DNA from: Variovorax sp. ZS18.2.2
Lineage (GTDB): Bacteria; Pseudomonadota; Gammaproteobacteria; Burkholderiales; Burkholderiaceae_C
DNA length: 64,000 nt
Direction: 5' to 3'
Assembly: GCF_024701975.1 (NCBI RefSeq)
Contig: NZ_JANLNM010000003.1
Location: 558,001 to 622,000 of the forward strand
A program made the translations under genes and the position numbers. The notes below the pieces were generated by a model. It was not told the origin of the DNA and searched no databases. It saw nothing but the letters and a program-made list of their open reading frames with translations. Below, piece by piece: positions 19,201 to 26,975 of this stretch (positions are counted from its first letter, which is position 1; every line of letters begins with the position of its first letter).

Positions 19201-22200
19201 CCGCCTTGGCGAGCGCGAAGTCCGCATAGCTGGCTTCGTTGTACTGAGAGAGGCTGCGCACCGCCTGCCCCGACGTGAGCGTGACCGCGGTGGGCAGCGC
19301 ATCGCGCACGGACGTGTTGGCGATGCCCAGGTAGCCGCTGGTACGCACCGATCCGCTCGCGCGCAGTGCGCCGAACTGCTCGGTTGCGCCCTGTGTGCCC
19401 TGGGCACCAAGCTCGATGCGCCATGCCCCCGGCAGCAGTGCATAGGTCGAGGGCATCAGCGTGTAGGTGCCCGCAGGCAGGCCGCCGGCAGCGGTGGCCA
19501 GCGTGATCTGCTGGCCCACGCGCGGCGCACCCGCACCCGCATCGGGACTCACCGGCGCATAGGCGCCCGAAAAGCCCGGCACGATCGCATACACCCCGGC
19601 CCCCTGGGTGCTGAAGCCGTAGGCGGGATTGGCGTTCACAAGCGGCGTGCGCAGCACATCGACCGACCCGCCGCGGCCGGTGAAGAAGCCTGCGCCGGTC
19701 AGCGTGCCGCCGCCGGAAATGTCGAGCACCGAGCCCGGCTGCGCGGTGAGCTGCACCTGGCCGAACACGACGCCGGGCCGCACGAACAGCTCCGAGTAGA
19801 TGGCGGGCCGGCCGGCAGCCGCGGCCAGCGGGAGGAACTCCACCGCCTGGCCGTTGTAGACATAGTTGATGCCGTCGACCGTGCCGCCGTAAGGCAGGGT
19901 CAGGCCCGCGGCGCTGGTCGACGTGAGGCTGCCGTCGCGCAGCAGCACGTCGAACATCAGGCCCCGCTCCTGGGCCAAGCCGAGACCGACCACCGGCTTC
20001 ACGCCGAACAGGATCGTTCCGAGGGGTGCGCGCAGCACGCCGCCCTGATCGATCTTCGCGGCCGCGAGCGTCAGCGTGCCGAACACCGAGGACGGCATCG
20101 CGGGCAGCTCGCCGGGGCCGCCCGTGCTTCGCAGGGTCAGCGTGCGATCCGCGTCGTAGGCGTAGCGTCGTTCGGAATTCATGCGATACCCGACGCGCAG
20201 CTCGCCGGTCGCGCCGGTGGTGGGATAGATCTGCGCGGCAGTCACCGTCATGTCGCCGCCGCTGGCGACCAGGCCGTTGGTGAGGCGCAGGTCACCGCGG
20301 CTGTACAGCGTGGTGGCATCGAAGCCGTAGAAGTCCTGCGGGGTGCTGTCGATCTGGCTTTCGCCGCCGTCGATCGGGCGCAGGCGCGGGCTCGCGCCTG
20401 CGGCGCCCAGGAAACTCTTGTTGCGCACGTCGAGCAGGTCGGCCTCGATCGCGAGCCGCCCTTCGTTCCTCGCCGACGACAACAGCCGCCCGTATTCGTA
20501 GCCAAAGCTCAGGCCCGAGACGAACTCGCCGGGCGTGAGTGCGATATCGACCTTGCCGTCCAGCAGCACATAGGGAGCGGCCAGCGACACCTGGGCGCGC
20601 GGCGTCGCGGCCGACACCGACAGCACGCCGCGATGCAGCATCAGGCTTTCGGGCAGCCGCAGATTCACGTCGCCTTCGAAGCTGAAGACATCGCGGCTCC
20701 AGAGGTCGAGCGTGCCGAAGCCGCCGGCGCGGATTTCTTCGGCGCTGGTGCGCGCGTGGGCATCGACGAGCGAGGCATCGGCCACGCCGGGCCGCAGATC
20801 GGCCGCCGCGCCGCTGGCAACGCGGTCCTGCGCGATGCTCAGCACCTGCACCCGGTCGCTCAGGTTCAGCGGGTTCTCCAGCACGAGGTTGAGCGTGCCG
20901 CCGGCCGCCCCTTCGCCGCCGGCTGCCGCGCGCAGCAGTCCGTCGTTGAAGATGCCGCGCGACGAACCGATCCGGATCAGGCCGCCGTCGCCGGCCAGGC
21001 GCTGCGTCTGTGCCGCGGCCGGCGACGCGTTGCCGGCGGGGATGTCGATCTCCGCGCTCGCGCCCGAGGCATCGAGCCGTGCACCCGGCCGCACGATCAC
21101 GTGCGCGCCGGTCGCTTTGAGGAAGTCGCGATCGGCGCGGGTGAAGTCTTCCAGGCCGATGCGGATCGAACCGCCGTCGGGCGCGATGCCGTAGCGCAGG
21201 CCCGCGCTGTCGATCGCGGTGTAGGCGCGGCCGGCCACGTCGAGCACGGCATCGCTGCCGATCCAGATGGAGGTTCCCAGGGGGGCCAATTGCGGGTTCG
21301 TGGGACCGCGCGTGGGGGCGGTGTTCAGCACGATGTCGCCGCCGGGTGCGGCGACGCGGCCCTCGATGGTGAGCTGCTCCTGCGCCAGGAGCCGCACCTG
21401 GCGGCCCGCATCGACCTCGATGCCCGCGCCGCGCGCCAACTCGAGCGTGGTGCCGTGCAACTGGAGGCTGGCGCCTTCGCGCTGGGTCAGGCGGCGCTTT
21501 CCGGGGTTCTCGCGGTACAGCGGCGGCAGCCAGCTTTCGAGCGCGCGCGCCGGGTCGGCACCGGTCTCGACGTCGGGTGCGGCGGCGCTTGCGCGCAGCA
21601 CCGGCACCTCGGGCCGCAGCATCTCGCCCTCTACGATGCGGATACCGCTGAAGCTGGTCAGCCGGTAGGAGGAAAAGCCGCTGCGCAGCAAGTCGGGCGC
21701 GATCTGCTGCGCGGGCTCGAAGGCGACCTGCTGTGCAAAGCGCGCGCCGCGCTCGATGATTCGGCCCGCGGCATAGGTGACGGGAATCACCGCCGCCTCG
21801 CCCGCTTGCTGGACGAAGTTGTACCCATTCACCGGAATGCCTTGCGCAAACACGGCCGACGGCAGCACCGTGCCCGCAGGAATCTGGGTGGCGAACGAAT
21901 TGATGCGCGTGCCGGCCGGCAGCATGGTGCCGGCCGCCTGGTAACCCTGGGCGGTGTACAAGCCCACGCCGGCCGGCACGGTCCAGGCGGCGCCGGTCAC
22001 CAGCGGTGCCGCATTGGTCGGACTCAGCGCGAATGGCAGCCGCAAGTCCTGCAGCGAGACCGACAGCGCGGTGGCGGTCGTGACCGGCAGCCGGTCTCCG
22101 ACCGCAAGGTGCACATCGCGCACGAGCACGATGGGCGTCGGCGCCGGCGTGTCGGGCGCCAGCACGCCGCCGGCAAGCACGGCGTCGTGGCCGAACACGA

Positions 22201-25200
22201 TGTTCCCGGGCGACTGCAGCGTCAGTGTGCCGCCGCCGAGCACGCCCTGGGCGCGGAGTTCGCCGTCGAGCCGCAGCACGGCGCTGCCGGGGTTTTCCGT
22301 CCGGGACGCATCGTTCAGGCTCGCCCCTGCAAGCAGGCTCACGTCGCCGCCGCGACCGCCCGCCAGCCGGCCGTCGCGCGCCAGCGTGGCGCCCGAGGAC
22401 ACGTCGACCAGACTGCCTCGCCCCAGCGCGATGCCGCCCTGGACCATGCGTACCGAGAGGCTCCCGCCATCGACGAAGGCCACGCCGGTTTCGGTGCCGC
22501 GGTCCAGCTGCTGGTTGGTCCACAGGCCGCGCAGGTCGAGCTTCACGCCCTCGCCAAGCACGAACTGCGCGGCGCCGTCGCGCTGCAGCAGCTGGCCCGG
22601 GACGGGAGTGGTCGCCGTCATGACCGGCGCCACGTTGCCGATCACGATGTCGCCGCTGCGCGCGGTCAGGTCGGCATCGATCCGGGTGAGCGCGGCCATG
22701 ATCTCCAGCCGGCCGCCGTCGGCCAGGCGCAGCGGCCGCTCCACGCTCACCTCGCCGGCGCTGGCGATCTCGAGCGCGCCGAGGCCGAAGCCGCCGAGCC
22801 GCGCGGCGTCGATCAGCGCCGTGCCGATCCGCGTCAGCGGCAGCGGGGCCGACGAGTCCGCCGCGATGTCGTCCGAGATGTCCGCCACCTCGGCGACGCG
22901 CACGCGGATGTCGAAGGCACCGTCCGCCCCCACGCCGCCGACGCGCCGCAGCGCCAGCGTGCCAGGTTGCGCCACCGCCATCTGCGATTGCAGATAGCCG
23001 TCCTGGGCGAGCCCGCGGGCCTGCGTCTGGCGCACACCCTGGAAGACCTTCGCCTCGATGTCGCCCTCGAGCACGGCGGTGGGCGCGCTCACCACCAGCC
23101 GGCCCGCATCGCGCCCCACGGTGTAGCCATTCTCCAGTTGCCGCTGCGGGCCGATGAGCGGGTTGTAGTAGTAGCCCGTGTTCTTCTTGCCCCAGCGCAC
23201 GTGCGCGTCCTCGAAGCCGCGGTAGAGGCCGTCGAACACCACGTCGATCGGCGCCCTGTCGAGCCGGTACAGCTGACCGTCGCTGCCCTTGAGCCAGCTC
23301 TGGTTCAGATAGCCGGTCCGCACGTTCAGCGTGCCGCCCGAGAGGTTGATGGCCGAGCCGCGCTGCGTGACCACCTCGGCGCCGCCGAGCACGACCGTGC
23401 CGCCCTGCGCCATCCACTCGCCCAGGCTGTGCGGCTGGTTGCCCAGGTAGCCGCCGACCTCGAGCAGGCCGCCGGCGGTGTACCAGCGGTCCTTGTCGTA
23501 CACGCCCTGCTTCGCGGGCACGTAGCTCAGGCGCCGGCGGTCGATCCAGACGTTGGCGTTGTTCAGGTTGCCGGTGTCGCGGTTGAGCGGTGCATCGCGC
23601 TGCTCGTTGCCCTGGATGTTCACCTGGACGTTGTTGGCCTCCATGGCCACGCTCACGCCCACCGCGCCCGAGACATCGAGCTGCGCGTTCCTTGCGACGA
23701 AGGCACGCCGCCTGGCGCTCACCGCGATCTGGCCGCCGGTGGCGAGCGTGAGCGAGTCGCCCTCGAAGTTCACGTCGCCGCCGCTCACGATTTCGATGCG
23801 CGACAGGTCGCGCCGGTCCTGCAGGCGCGAAAGGTTGTCGAAGGCATTCGCCGTTGCAATGGTGCGAAGGCGGTCGAGTTCCGCCGATTCCTTGATGAGG
23901 GATTCGCGCTGGGTGTCGAGCGCGGTCGCACTGGCGTTGGCGTCGAGCAGAACGGCCGTCACGGCGTTCTTGCCGACCGTCACCCGGCCCCTGGCATCGC
24001 TCGCCGCATTCAGCAGGTGCACGGTTCCGCGCGCGTTGACGGTCGTGGTGGCCAGCGCCACGCCGTCCTGGCGCACGTCGCGGCCGGTCAGCGTGATGTC
24101 GCCCTCTGTCGCCACCACGAGGCCGCTGTTGCGCACCAGCCCCGCGGTGCTTTCAGGCATGAAGCGCGGCGCCACCTCGTTGCCGCGTGTGGTCGAGAAC
24201 GCATTGCCATCGGTGCCCGCGCCCTTGCGGATGACGAAGCTGTCGCCGGCCGCGAGCAGTGTCTGGCCGCGCGGCGTGACGATCTCGCCGGCGTTGTGCA
24301 CCTCGGCCCCCAACAGCAGCACATAGCCGCCGCCCTGCGTCACCGAGGTGGGCTGGCGCGTCGTGATGCGCGCACCGGGCTGCACCTCCACCTTGCCGAG
24401 CGCATCGGTGAAACTGGGCAGTGGCTGGCCGCCGGCCTGCGCGCCATAGATGCCGTTCTTCTGGAACTGCGCATCGCCGATGTTCGCGGCCGCGGCCACG
24501 AGGTTGCGCGTGTCCACCTGGCTGGTGCCGCTGAAGACCACGCCGTTGCGATTGGCGATGAGCACCGTGCCCTCGGCCTTGATCTGTCCCTGGATGCGGC
24601 TCGGCCGCGCCTGCGGATCGTTCACGCGGTTGAGCACCGCCCAGTCCTTCTGCTGCTGGAACTCCACCGTGGTGGCCTTGCCGACGTTGAAGGTCTCCCA
24701 GTTCAGGATGGCCCTGTCGCCGGTCTGGCGGATCGCGACGTTCGTGCGGCCGTCGGCCGACGTGGACTGCTGCGGACGCTCGGCGTTGAGCCAGCCGGCG
24801 GTGAGGCTGGCGCTGTCGATCCGCAGGCCGCCTTCCGCAAGGCCGTCGGGTACGGAGGCTTCTGCCTGCGCGGCGCGGCGCGCGGCGGCCTGTGCGGCCT
24901 GCTGCGCGGCGATGCCCTGCGCCGCCAGGTTCAGGTTGCCAAGCGAGCGCTGCAGTTCCTGGCTCGCGCGTTGCTGTTGTGCCTGCGGGCTGGTGAGCAT
25001 CGAGGCCGGCTGGCCATTGGGCATGCGGCCTGTGGCCGCGGCCGAACTCTGGGCCATGTTCTTCTGCGCCATCCAGCCCGCGCTGAACGCGCGCTGCGCA
25101 TGGGCCGTGCCGGCCATGCCGCCGGCAATGGCCAACAGCGCGATCGCGTGCGCAACGGGCTTGAGCCGGACACGCCGGCGCGCAGAGGCGGGGGAAACGG

Positions 25201-25225
25201 AAGACGGGGACGGGCGAAACGACAT
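13235..25225 (-). CDS. Giant filamentous-haemagglutinin-family surface protein (TPS domain, DUF3739-like C-terminus)
   Basis: Encodes 3,996 residues. Residues 1-43 are a signal peptide (RRRVRLKPVAHAIALLAIAGG, cleavage after AHA). An Ala/Gln-rich linker is followed at about residues 130-245 by the haemagglutination-activity (TPS) domain, with GDRAILNWETFNVG and ANRNGVVFSG. The remainder is a long Gly/Ala-rich beta-helix-like array of imperfect repeats. The last 250 or so residues (GIATLAPIAEVPAGDVDLIAPLGTID...) match the DUF3739 type that ends this family. No contact-dependent-inhibition toxin boundary is seen at the C-terminus. The start at 25225 is chosen over an in-frame ATG at 25264 because the extra 13 codons (CCA AGA ACA CCT...) are unlike the gene's GC-ended codon use. 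It is the last gene of the STN/sigma/FecR operon, implying control by cell-surface signalling. It is expected to be secreted as an adhesin, but no TpsB transporter gene is in view. Confidence 0.9.
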   Translation of the reverse strand: MSFRPSPSSVSPASARRRVRLKPVAHAIALLAIAGGMAGTAHAQRAFSAGWMAQKNMAQSSAAATGRMPNGQPASMLTSPQAQQQRASQELQRSLGNLNLAAQGIAAQQAAQAAARRAAQAEASVPDGLAEGGLRIDSASLTAGWLNAERPQQSTSADGRTNVAIRQTGDRAILNWETFNVGKATTVEFQQQKDWAVLNRVNDPQARPSRIQGQIKAEGTVLIANRNGVVFSGTSQVDTRNLVAAAANIGDAQFQKNGIYGAQAGGQPLPSFTDALGKVEVQPGARITTRQPTSVTQGGGYVLLLGAEVHNAGEIVTPRGQTLLAAGDSFVIRKGAGTDGNAFSTTRGNEVAPRFMPESTAGLVRNSGLVVATEGDITLTGRDVRQDGVALATTTVNARGTVHLLNAASDARGRVTVGKNAVTAVLLDANASATALDTQRESLIKESAELDRLRTIATANAFDNLSRLQDRRDLSRIEIVSGGDVNFEGDSLTLATGGQIAVSARRRAFVARNAQLDVSGAVGVSVAMEANNVQVNIQGNEQRDAPLNRDTGNLNNANVWIDRRRLSYVPAKQGVYDKDRWYTAGGLLEVGGYLGNQPHSLGEWMAQGGTVVLGGAEVVTQRGSAINLSGGTLNVRTGYLNQSWLKGSDGQLYRLDRAPIDVVFDGLYRGFEDAHVRWGKKNTGYYYNPLIGPQRQLENGYTVGRDAGRLVVSAPTAVLEGDIEAKVFQGVRQTQARGLAQDGYLQSQMAVAQPGTLALRRVGGVGADGAFDIRVRVAEVADISDDIAADSSAPLPLTRIGTALIDAARLGGFGLGALEIASAGEVSVERPLRLADGGRLEIMAALTRIDADLTARSGDIVIGNVAPVMTATTPVPGQLLQRDGAAQFVLGEGVKLDLRGLWTNQQLDRGTETGVAFVDGGSLSVRMVQGGIALGRGSLVDVSSGATLARDGRLAGGRGGDVSLLAGASLNDASRTENPGSAVLRLDGELRAQGVLGGGTLTLQSPGNIVFGHDAVLAGGVLAPDTPAPTPIVLVRDVHLAVGDRLPVTTATALSVSLQDLRLPFALSPTNAAPLVTGAAWTVPAGVGLYTAQGYQAAGTMLPAGTRINSFATQIPAGTVLPSAVFAQGIPVNGYNFVQQAGEAAVIPVTYAAGRIIERGARFAQQVAFEPAQQIAPDLLRSGFSSYRLTSFSGIRIVEGEMLRPEVPVLRASAAAPDVETGADPARALESWLPPLYRENPGKRRLTQREGASLQLHGTTLELARGAGIEVDAGRQVRLLAQEQLTIEGRVAAPGGDIVLNTAPTRGPTNPQLAPLGTSIWIGSDAVLDVAGRAYTAIDSAGLRYGIAPDGGSIRIGLEDFTRADRDFLKATGAHVIVRPGARLDASGASAEIDIPAGNASPAAAQTQRLAGDGGLIRIGSSRGIFNDGLLRAAAGGEGAAGGTLNLVLENPLNLSDRVQVLSIAQDRVASGAAADLRPGVADASLVDAHARTSAEEIRAGGFGTLDLWSRDVFSFEGDVNLRLPESLMLHRGVLSVSAATPRAQVSLAAPYVLLDGKVDIALTPGEFVSGLSFGYEYGRLLSSARNEGRLAIEADLLDVRNKSFLGAAGASPRLRPIDGGESQIDSTPQDFYGFDATTLYSRGDLRLTNGLVASGGDMTVTAAQIYPTTGATGELRVGYRMNSERRYAYDADRTLTLRSTGGPGELPAMPSSVFGTLTLAAAKIDQGGVLRAPLGTILFGVKPVVGLGLAQERGLMFDVLLRDGSLTSTSAAGLTLPYGGTVDGINYVYNGQAVEFLPLAAAAGRPAIYSELFVRPGVVFGQVQLTAQPGSVLDISGGGTLTGAGFFTGRGGSVDVLRTPLVNANPAYGFSTQGAGVYAIVPGFSGAYAPVSPDAGAGAPRVGQQITLATAAGGLPAGTYTLMPSTYALLPGAWRIELGAQGTQGATEQFGALRASGSVRTSGYLGIANTSVRDALPTAVTLTSGQAVRSLSQYNEASYADFALAKAASFDSVRPRLERDAQSLHFDFGTATGKAMSFEGTVRAQRASGGLDGNVFLTGQRSMEVLAPGAAGTPGFVSLDAAQLSAFDAGALIVGGVYGLRDVYVTVGQGAIPVGPHVVFTAANLDDVVVRDGARLTAGQIFLTGRNVRVEGGALLDTSRSTTASFDSSTGYVYLDSASNGANAVLTVGNGIFNFAPPQGDASPLLGAITVGDGAMLRTRGTIGFLSSGPVVLGDAEINARYLNMTAPTIHVGTQASFAEAEAEGVLGSGVRLSQHMLERLLRPSVPGQTPIEQLTLTAGNSLNFFGSVDLDLRAAEGSDRADAVLSLNTPAIYGWGTAGDSARIAADTLIWNGLSVGDGGPTSPFASRAPGAPTPGGAGTGAGRLTMDARRIEFGYDPLARTQDQVALDRIALGFSGVALNATERITANHRGTLSVYRQGRDAATYAGGDLTLATPLLTGETGSFMAYRAGGAVSVAAPAGAAPSNPAGIDTLGAELRLAGRSVALDTAVALPSGRLVLEAEQDIRLGDAAAIDLSGRAIRFFDVTRHSSGGDLVMEAANGAIEQAAASRIDVSAAGKPAGAIRITATGADGRVNLAGRILGASPAAREAGSIDIRARSLDDFAGLNQRLNEGGVFGGRGFVVKTGDLAIGNELRANRIEVSVDGGSLTVNGRIDASGEDVGTIRLAARDSLVLAQGAVLDAHGTRLAVDGRGQAIEASNRGQVELASTAGTVRFIPGATIDLRSADGVARGRLEINAPRTGGGDVAVDAAAGVTVRGAESIAVNAFARYMPEGGTIDQAYLDTLHADSSAFIDAANASGATRARLAGLRAYGDAFHLRPGVEIRSDGDLTVSSDLDFSGYRYGPGADAALRGSGEPGVVVLRAGGHLIVNGSISDGFAPPPGTPDDFGWTNRPDGQGRMMAVADMLAPGMRSWSMRLVGGADLGAADSRTLAAKSRLGEGGDVVLDDPHLAGVEGGYPNEAFSVIRTGTGYLDVLAGGDYRQNSLFGVYTAGTQIAGSEAWDTGRAQFGDGTVLGAWNPGYEATLNAHRMYFTQGGGDLLLAAQGDVRGRVVADTSILRTSNEIGRWLWRQGGGELGQRAAWGVNFGQYRMDGLAGAVELVGFNGIGTLGGGHLTVRAGGDAGSTTHLSTNDVGATTSGLDLVVAASGRVDAAGTLLQAGGGRLSYEVGGRINTGLDIGGIPITTGQIVNLRGDTRVEAGSVGMTLEAGYGLKLDRDPRAVDVRAPRDRFGYGALGLTVGDGTIAIDTRGDLIAVTMRDAGRIQLRGGETQAAVAGTEGAAATSFTLWTERSGLELFSAGGDIMQVRPPTLDTAAIRYDPGRFSAIAANGSITTDITLAPSRLGRLELLAGNSIFGVSAMSSGSTDSLATPLRPLWLLGAPPLGLSERYASNFYADLNARPFEGDLYESLLEGSLLFGHGPDRATALHADAGEPIRMYAARGDIVASTGRRTDRYEGVSILESFYIAARPVQMRAGRDILADGFILNNHPGDISVVRAGRDILDTTLDIAGPGLLEVGAGRNIQQGISGSGGVSTLRSVGPVVEGDTRDGAAIVLVAGMGARGPDYAGFAARYFDAANLADATAPLADQPGKVARTYEQRLLDWMQERFGYAGAAEGALAAFRALPEEQQGVLAREVFYEELRQGGREYNDADSRRAGSYLRGRNAIAALLPALDAGGNAIGRGGSITFQTTAGVHTDFGGGIQVLVPGGGLTLGANGIAPPPSTGLLTQGRGEVEIYTHDSVLLGLSRIFTTFGGGVLAWSAEGDINAGRGAKTTVVYTPPKRGYDALGNVKLSPNVPSTGAGIATLAPIAEVPAGDVDLIAPLGTIDAGEAGIRVSGNVNLAALHVVNAANIQVKGESSGLPTVAAVNVGALTNASAAASQAGAAAQDAMQRERNAARQAQPSVFTVRVLGFGNEPLPGSGAGSTAPREDARAGEKTGYRNGSAVQVLGDAAMGASERNQLTPAERRSLGL

Positions 25226-25363
25226 GGCGGCGGGTCCGGGTGAAACATGAGGTGTTCTTGGCATGCCGGCGACCGCATGCCGGTCGCCGGAACACCGGCT
25301 GCTACCTAGACGTTGCAGCGGCGAAGACCCGCCAGGAAATCTGCCGTCCGCGTTGTTTCCCCG

Positions 25364-26383
25364 TCAGGCGAGCACCACGACACCGCCCGGCAGCCGTGTC
25401 ACGCTGGCGCCGAACAGCTTCTGGATCTGCACGATGGCCTCGTCCAGCGCGCTGATGCGGAAGTGCCCGCTCAGGCGCCGGCTCGCCAGCGCGTCGTTCA
25501 CCAGCACCACCCGGCCCGCGCGGTAGCGGTTGATCTCGGCGACGGCCTCGGCCATCGGTGTGCCGCGAAACACCACCACGCCGCGGCGCCACGCCAGCGC
25601 CTGTTCCATGTCGACGGGCACGGCCGCAGCCAGGCCCTCGGGGCCGTACCAGACGCGCTCGCCTTCGCGCAATGCAACGCTGCCGGCGGCATGCAGCACC
25701 TCGGCGCGGCCTTCGGTGCAGGTGACGCTGCAGCGCCCGTCCACCCGCCGCACTTCGACGCCGCCCACGCCGGGCAGGATGCGTCCGCTGCCCGCCATCA
25801 GCTCCACGGGCCGGGCACCAGGGCCGCGCTGGATGGAAGCCTCTCCGGCAATCAGGCGGATGCGGTCGCTGCCTTCGCTGCTGCCGGCCGCCTGCACCGC
25901 CAGGCTGGTCTGCGTGTTGAGCGTGATCTCGACCTGCTCGGACAATGCCACCCTCGCCTGCTGGCCGGTGCCGGTGCGGTAGTCGGCGGACAGCTCCGAC
26001 CATGAGGGCCACAGCGCGAGCGGCGGATGGATGGCCGCCACCACCGCCGCGGCGCCCGCGGCCGACAGGCCGGCGCCAAGCAGCCAGCGGCGCCGCGGAT
26101 CGGGCCCTGTCGCAGCCGCCGCGACGCGGCGCGGTGCGGCCGCCGACAACGGGAACAGACGCTGGTAGGTGGCCGCGATGCCGCCGATGTCGTGCCACTC
26201 CTGCCGTGCGCGTGCAAAGGCCTCGCGATGCGGCTCGCTGAGCGCGCACCATTGCCGCAGCAGCCGGGCATCGCGGCCGGTGGCCCTGCCCGAACTCAGG
26301 TGGCGCACCCAGGCGCGCGCTTCCTCGTCCAGAGGAGACGCGGAGGCATCGGGATCGTCAACGGCCATGTTCGCAACAGTCAT
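25364..26383 (-). CDS. FecR-family anti-sigma/signal transducer
   Basis: Encodes 339 residues in FecR order: a cytoplasmic DUF4880-type domain (about 15-60; ARAWVRHLSSGRATGRDARL, then LSEPHREAFARA), one transmembrane helix (about 100-118), a periplasmic FecR beta domain (about 135-245) and a C-terminal STN-like module (about 268-335; VVFRGTPMAEAVAEINRY). FecR proteins hold an ECF sigma factor and release or activate it on a periplasmic signal. It lies 70 bases after the sigma gene and 138 bases before the haemagglutinin. The start is ambiguous between ATG 26383 and ATG 26368; neither has a good ribosome site. The normal partner would be the signalling domain of a TonB receptor; here the small STN protein at 26972 is the only candidate. 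Confidence 0.92.
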   Translation of the reverse strand: MTVANMAVDDPDASASPLDEEARAWVRHLSSGRATGRDARLLRQWCALSEPHREAFARARQEWHDIGGIAATYQRLFPLSAAAPRRVAAAATGPDPRRRWLLGAGLSAAGAAAVVAAIHPPLALWPSWSELSADYRTGTGQQARVALSEQVEITLNTQTSLAVQAAGSSEGSDRIRLIAGEASIQRGPGARPVELMAGSGRILPGVGGVEVRRVDGRCSVTCTEGRAEVLHAAGSVALREGERVWYGPEGLAAAVPVDMEQALAWRRGVVVFRGTPMAEAVAEINRYRAGRVVLVNDALASRRLSGHFRISALDEAIVQIQKLFGASVTRLPGGVVVLA

Positions 26384-26453
26384 CGGATTCGGTTTCGGCG
26401 GGCGGGCTGCGCCTGGAGGTGCGTGTGCAAGACCTGGACGGATGGCGGCGCGG

Positions 26454-26975
26454 TCAACCGCCGCTTTTTTTGGTTTTGTTGCGCATCTGTGCCACGCAGA
26501 ATTCGTGCGCAGTGTGGATTTCGCGCTCCACGCGGCGCAGCGAAATCGCATAGCGGCGAGCCAGCTCCTTCTGCGGAACGCCTTCGACGCGCGATGCGAA
26601 AAGAAGCTGGCGACGCAGCGGCGGCAGCTGGTCCATCACGCGGGCAAGCGTCTCCAGGTCGATGCGCGCGCCGGCGGCGTCGGCGGGGTCGGCGGCGTTC
26701 TGGTCGGGCACCAGCAGTTCATCGACTTCCTCGCTCGACAGGAGCAGCCGGTCGGAGCGGATGCGGTCGATGGCCAGGTTGATGGCCGTGCGCAGCAGAA
26801 AGCTCTGCGGGCTGTGCACCGGCGCCGCGGGTGCGCGGGTCGAGAGCTTCACGTAGGTGTCGTGCAGCACGTCTTCGGCCAGCTCGATCGAGCCCAGGTG
26901 GTGCGTCAGTTTCCTTCTCAGAATGTCATAGCGGTCGACGAGGAAACGCAGCAGCTCTGAAGGAGCGGCGCTCAT
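26454..26975 (-). CDS. ECF-type RNA polymerase sigma factor (FecI-like)
   Basis: Encodes 173 residues with region 2 (ELAEDVLHDTYVKLS, then SFLLRTAINLAIDRIRSDR) and region 4 (LPPLRRQLLFASRVEGVPQKELARRYAISLRRVEREI), the two halves of ECF sigma factors. The spacing and the FecR gene that follows place it in the iron-starvation/FecI group. The ATG at 26975 overlaps the stop of the STN gene (ATGA), so the two are translationally coupled; a TTG at 26990 is the alternative. Its likely targets are this operon and the giant haemagglutinin gene, but no promoter motif was proven. Confidence 0.94.
   Translation of the reverse strand: MSAAPSELLRFLVDRYDILRRKLTHHLGSIELAEDVLHDTYVKLSTRAPAAPVHSPQSFLLRTAINLAIDRIRSDRLLLSSEEVDELLVPDQNAADPADAAGARIDLETLARVMDQLPPLRRQLLFASRVEGVPQKELARRYAISLRRVEREIHTAHEFCVAQMRNKTKKSGG

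Noticed and set aside
17111..25243. An 8.1-kb uninterrupted reading frame on the strand opposite the giant haemagglutinin gene (with another at 13616-17038)
   Set aside because: It mirrors the codon bias of the real gene; the predicted protein is His/Arg/Gln-rich without any domain, start site or signal. Long antisense frames are expected in such GC-rich repetitive genes.
26445..26471. Plus-strand hairpin GCGGCG/CGCCGC followed by seven T residues between the sigma and FecR genes
   Set aside because: It looks like an intrinsic terminator, but faces against the operon. The T run is the complement of lysine codons at the end of the sigma gene, so it is probably coincidental, although it could stop antisense transcripts.
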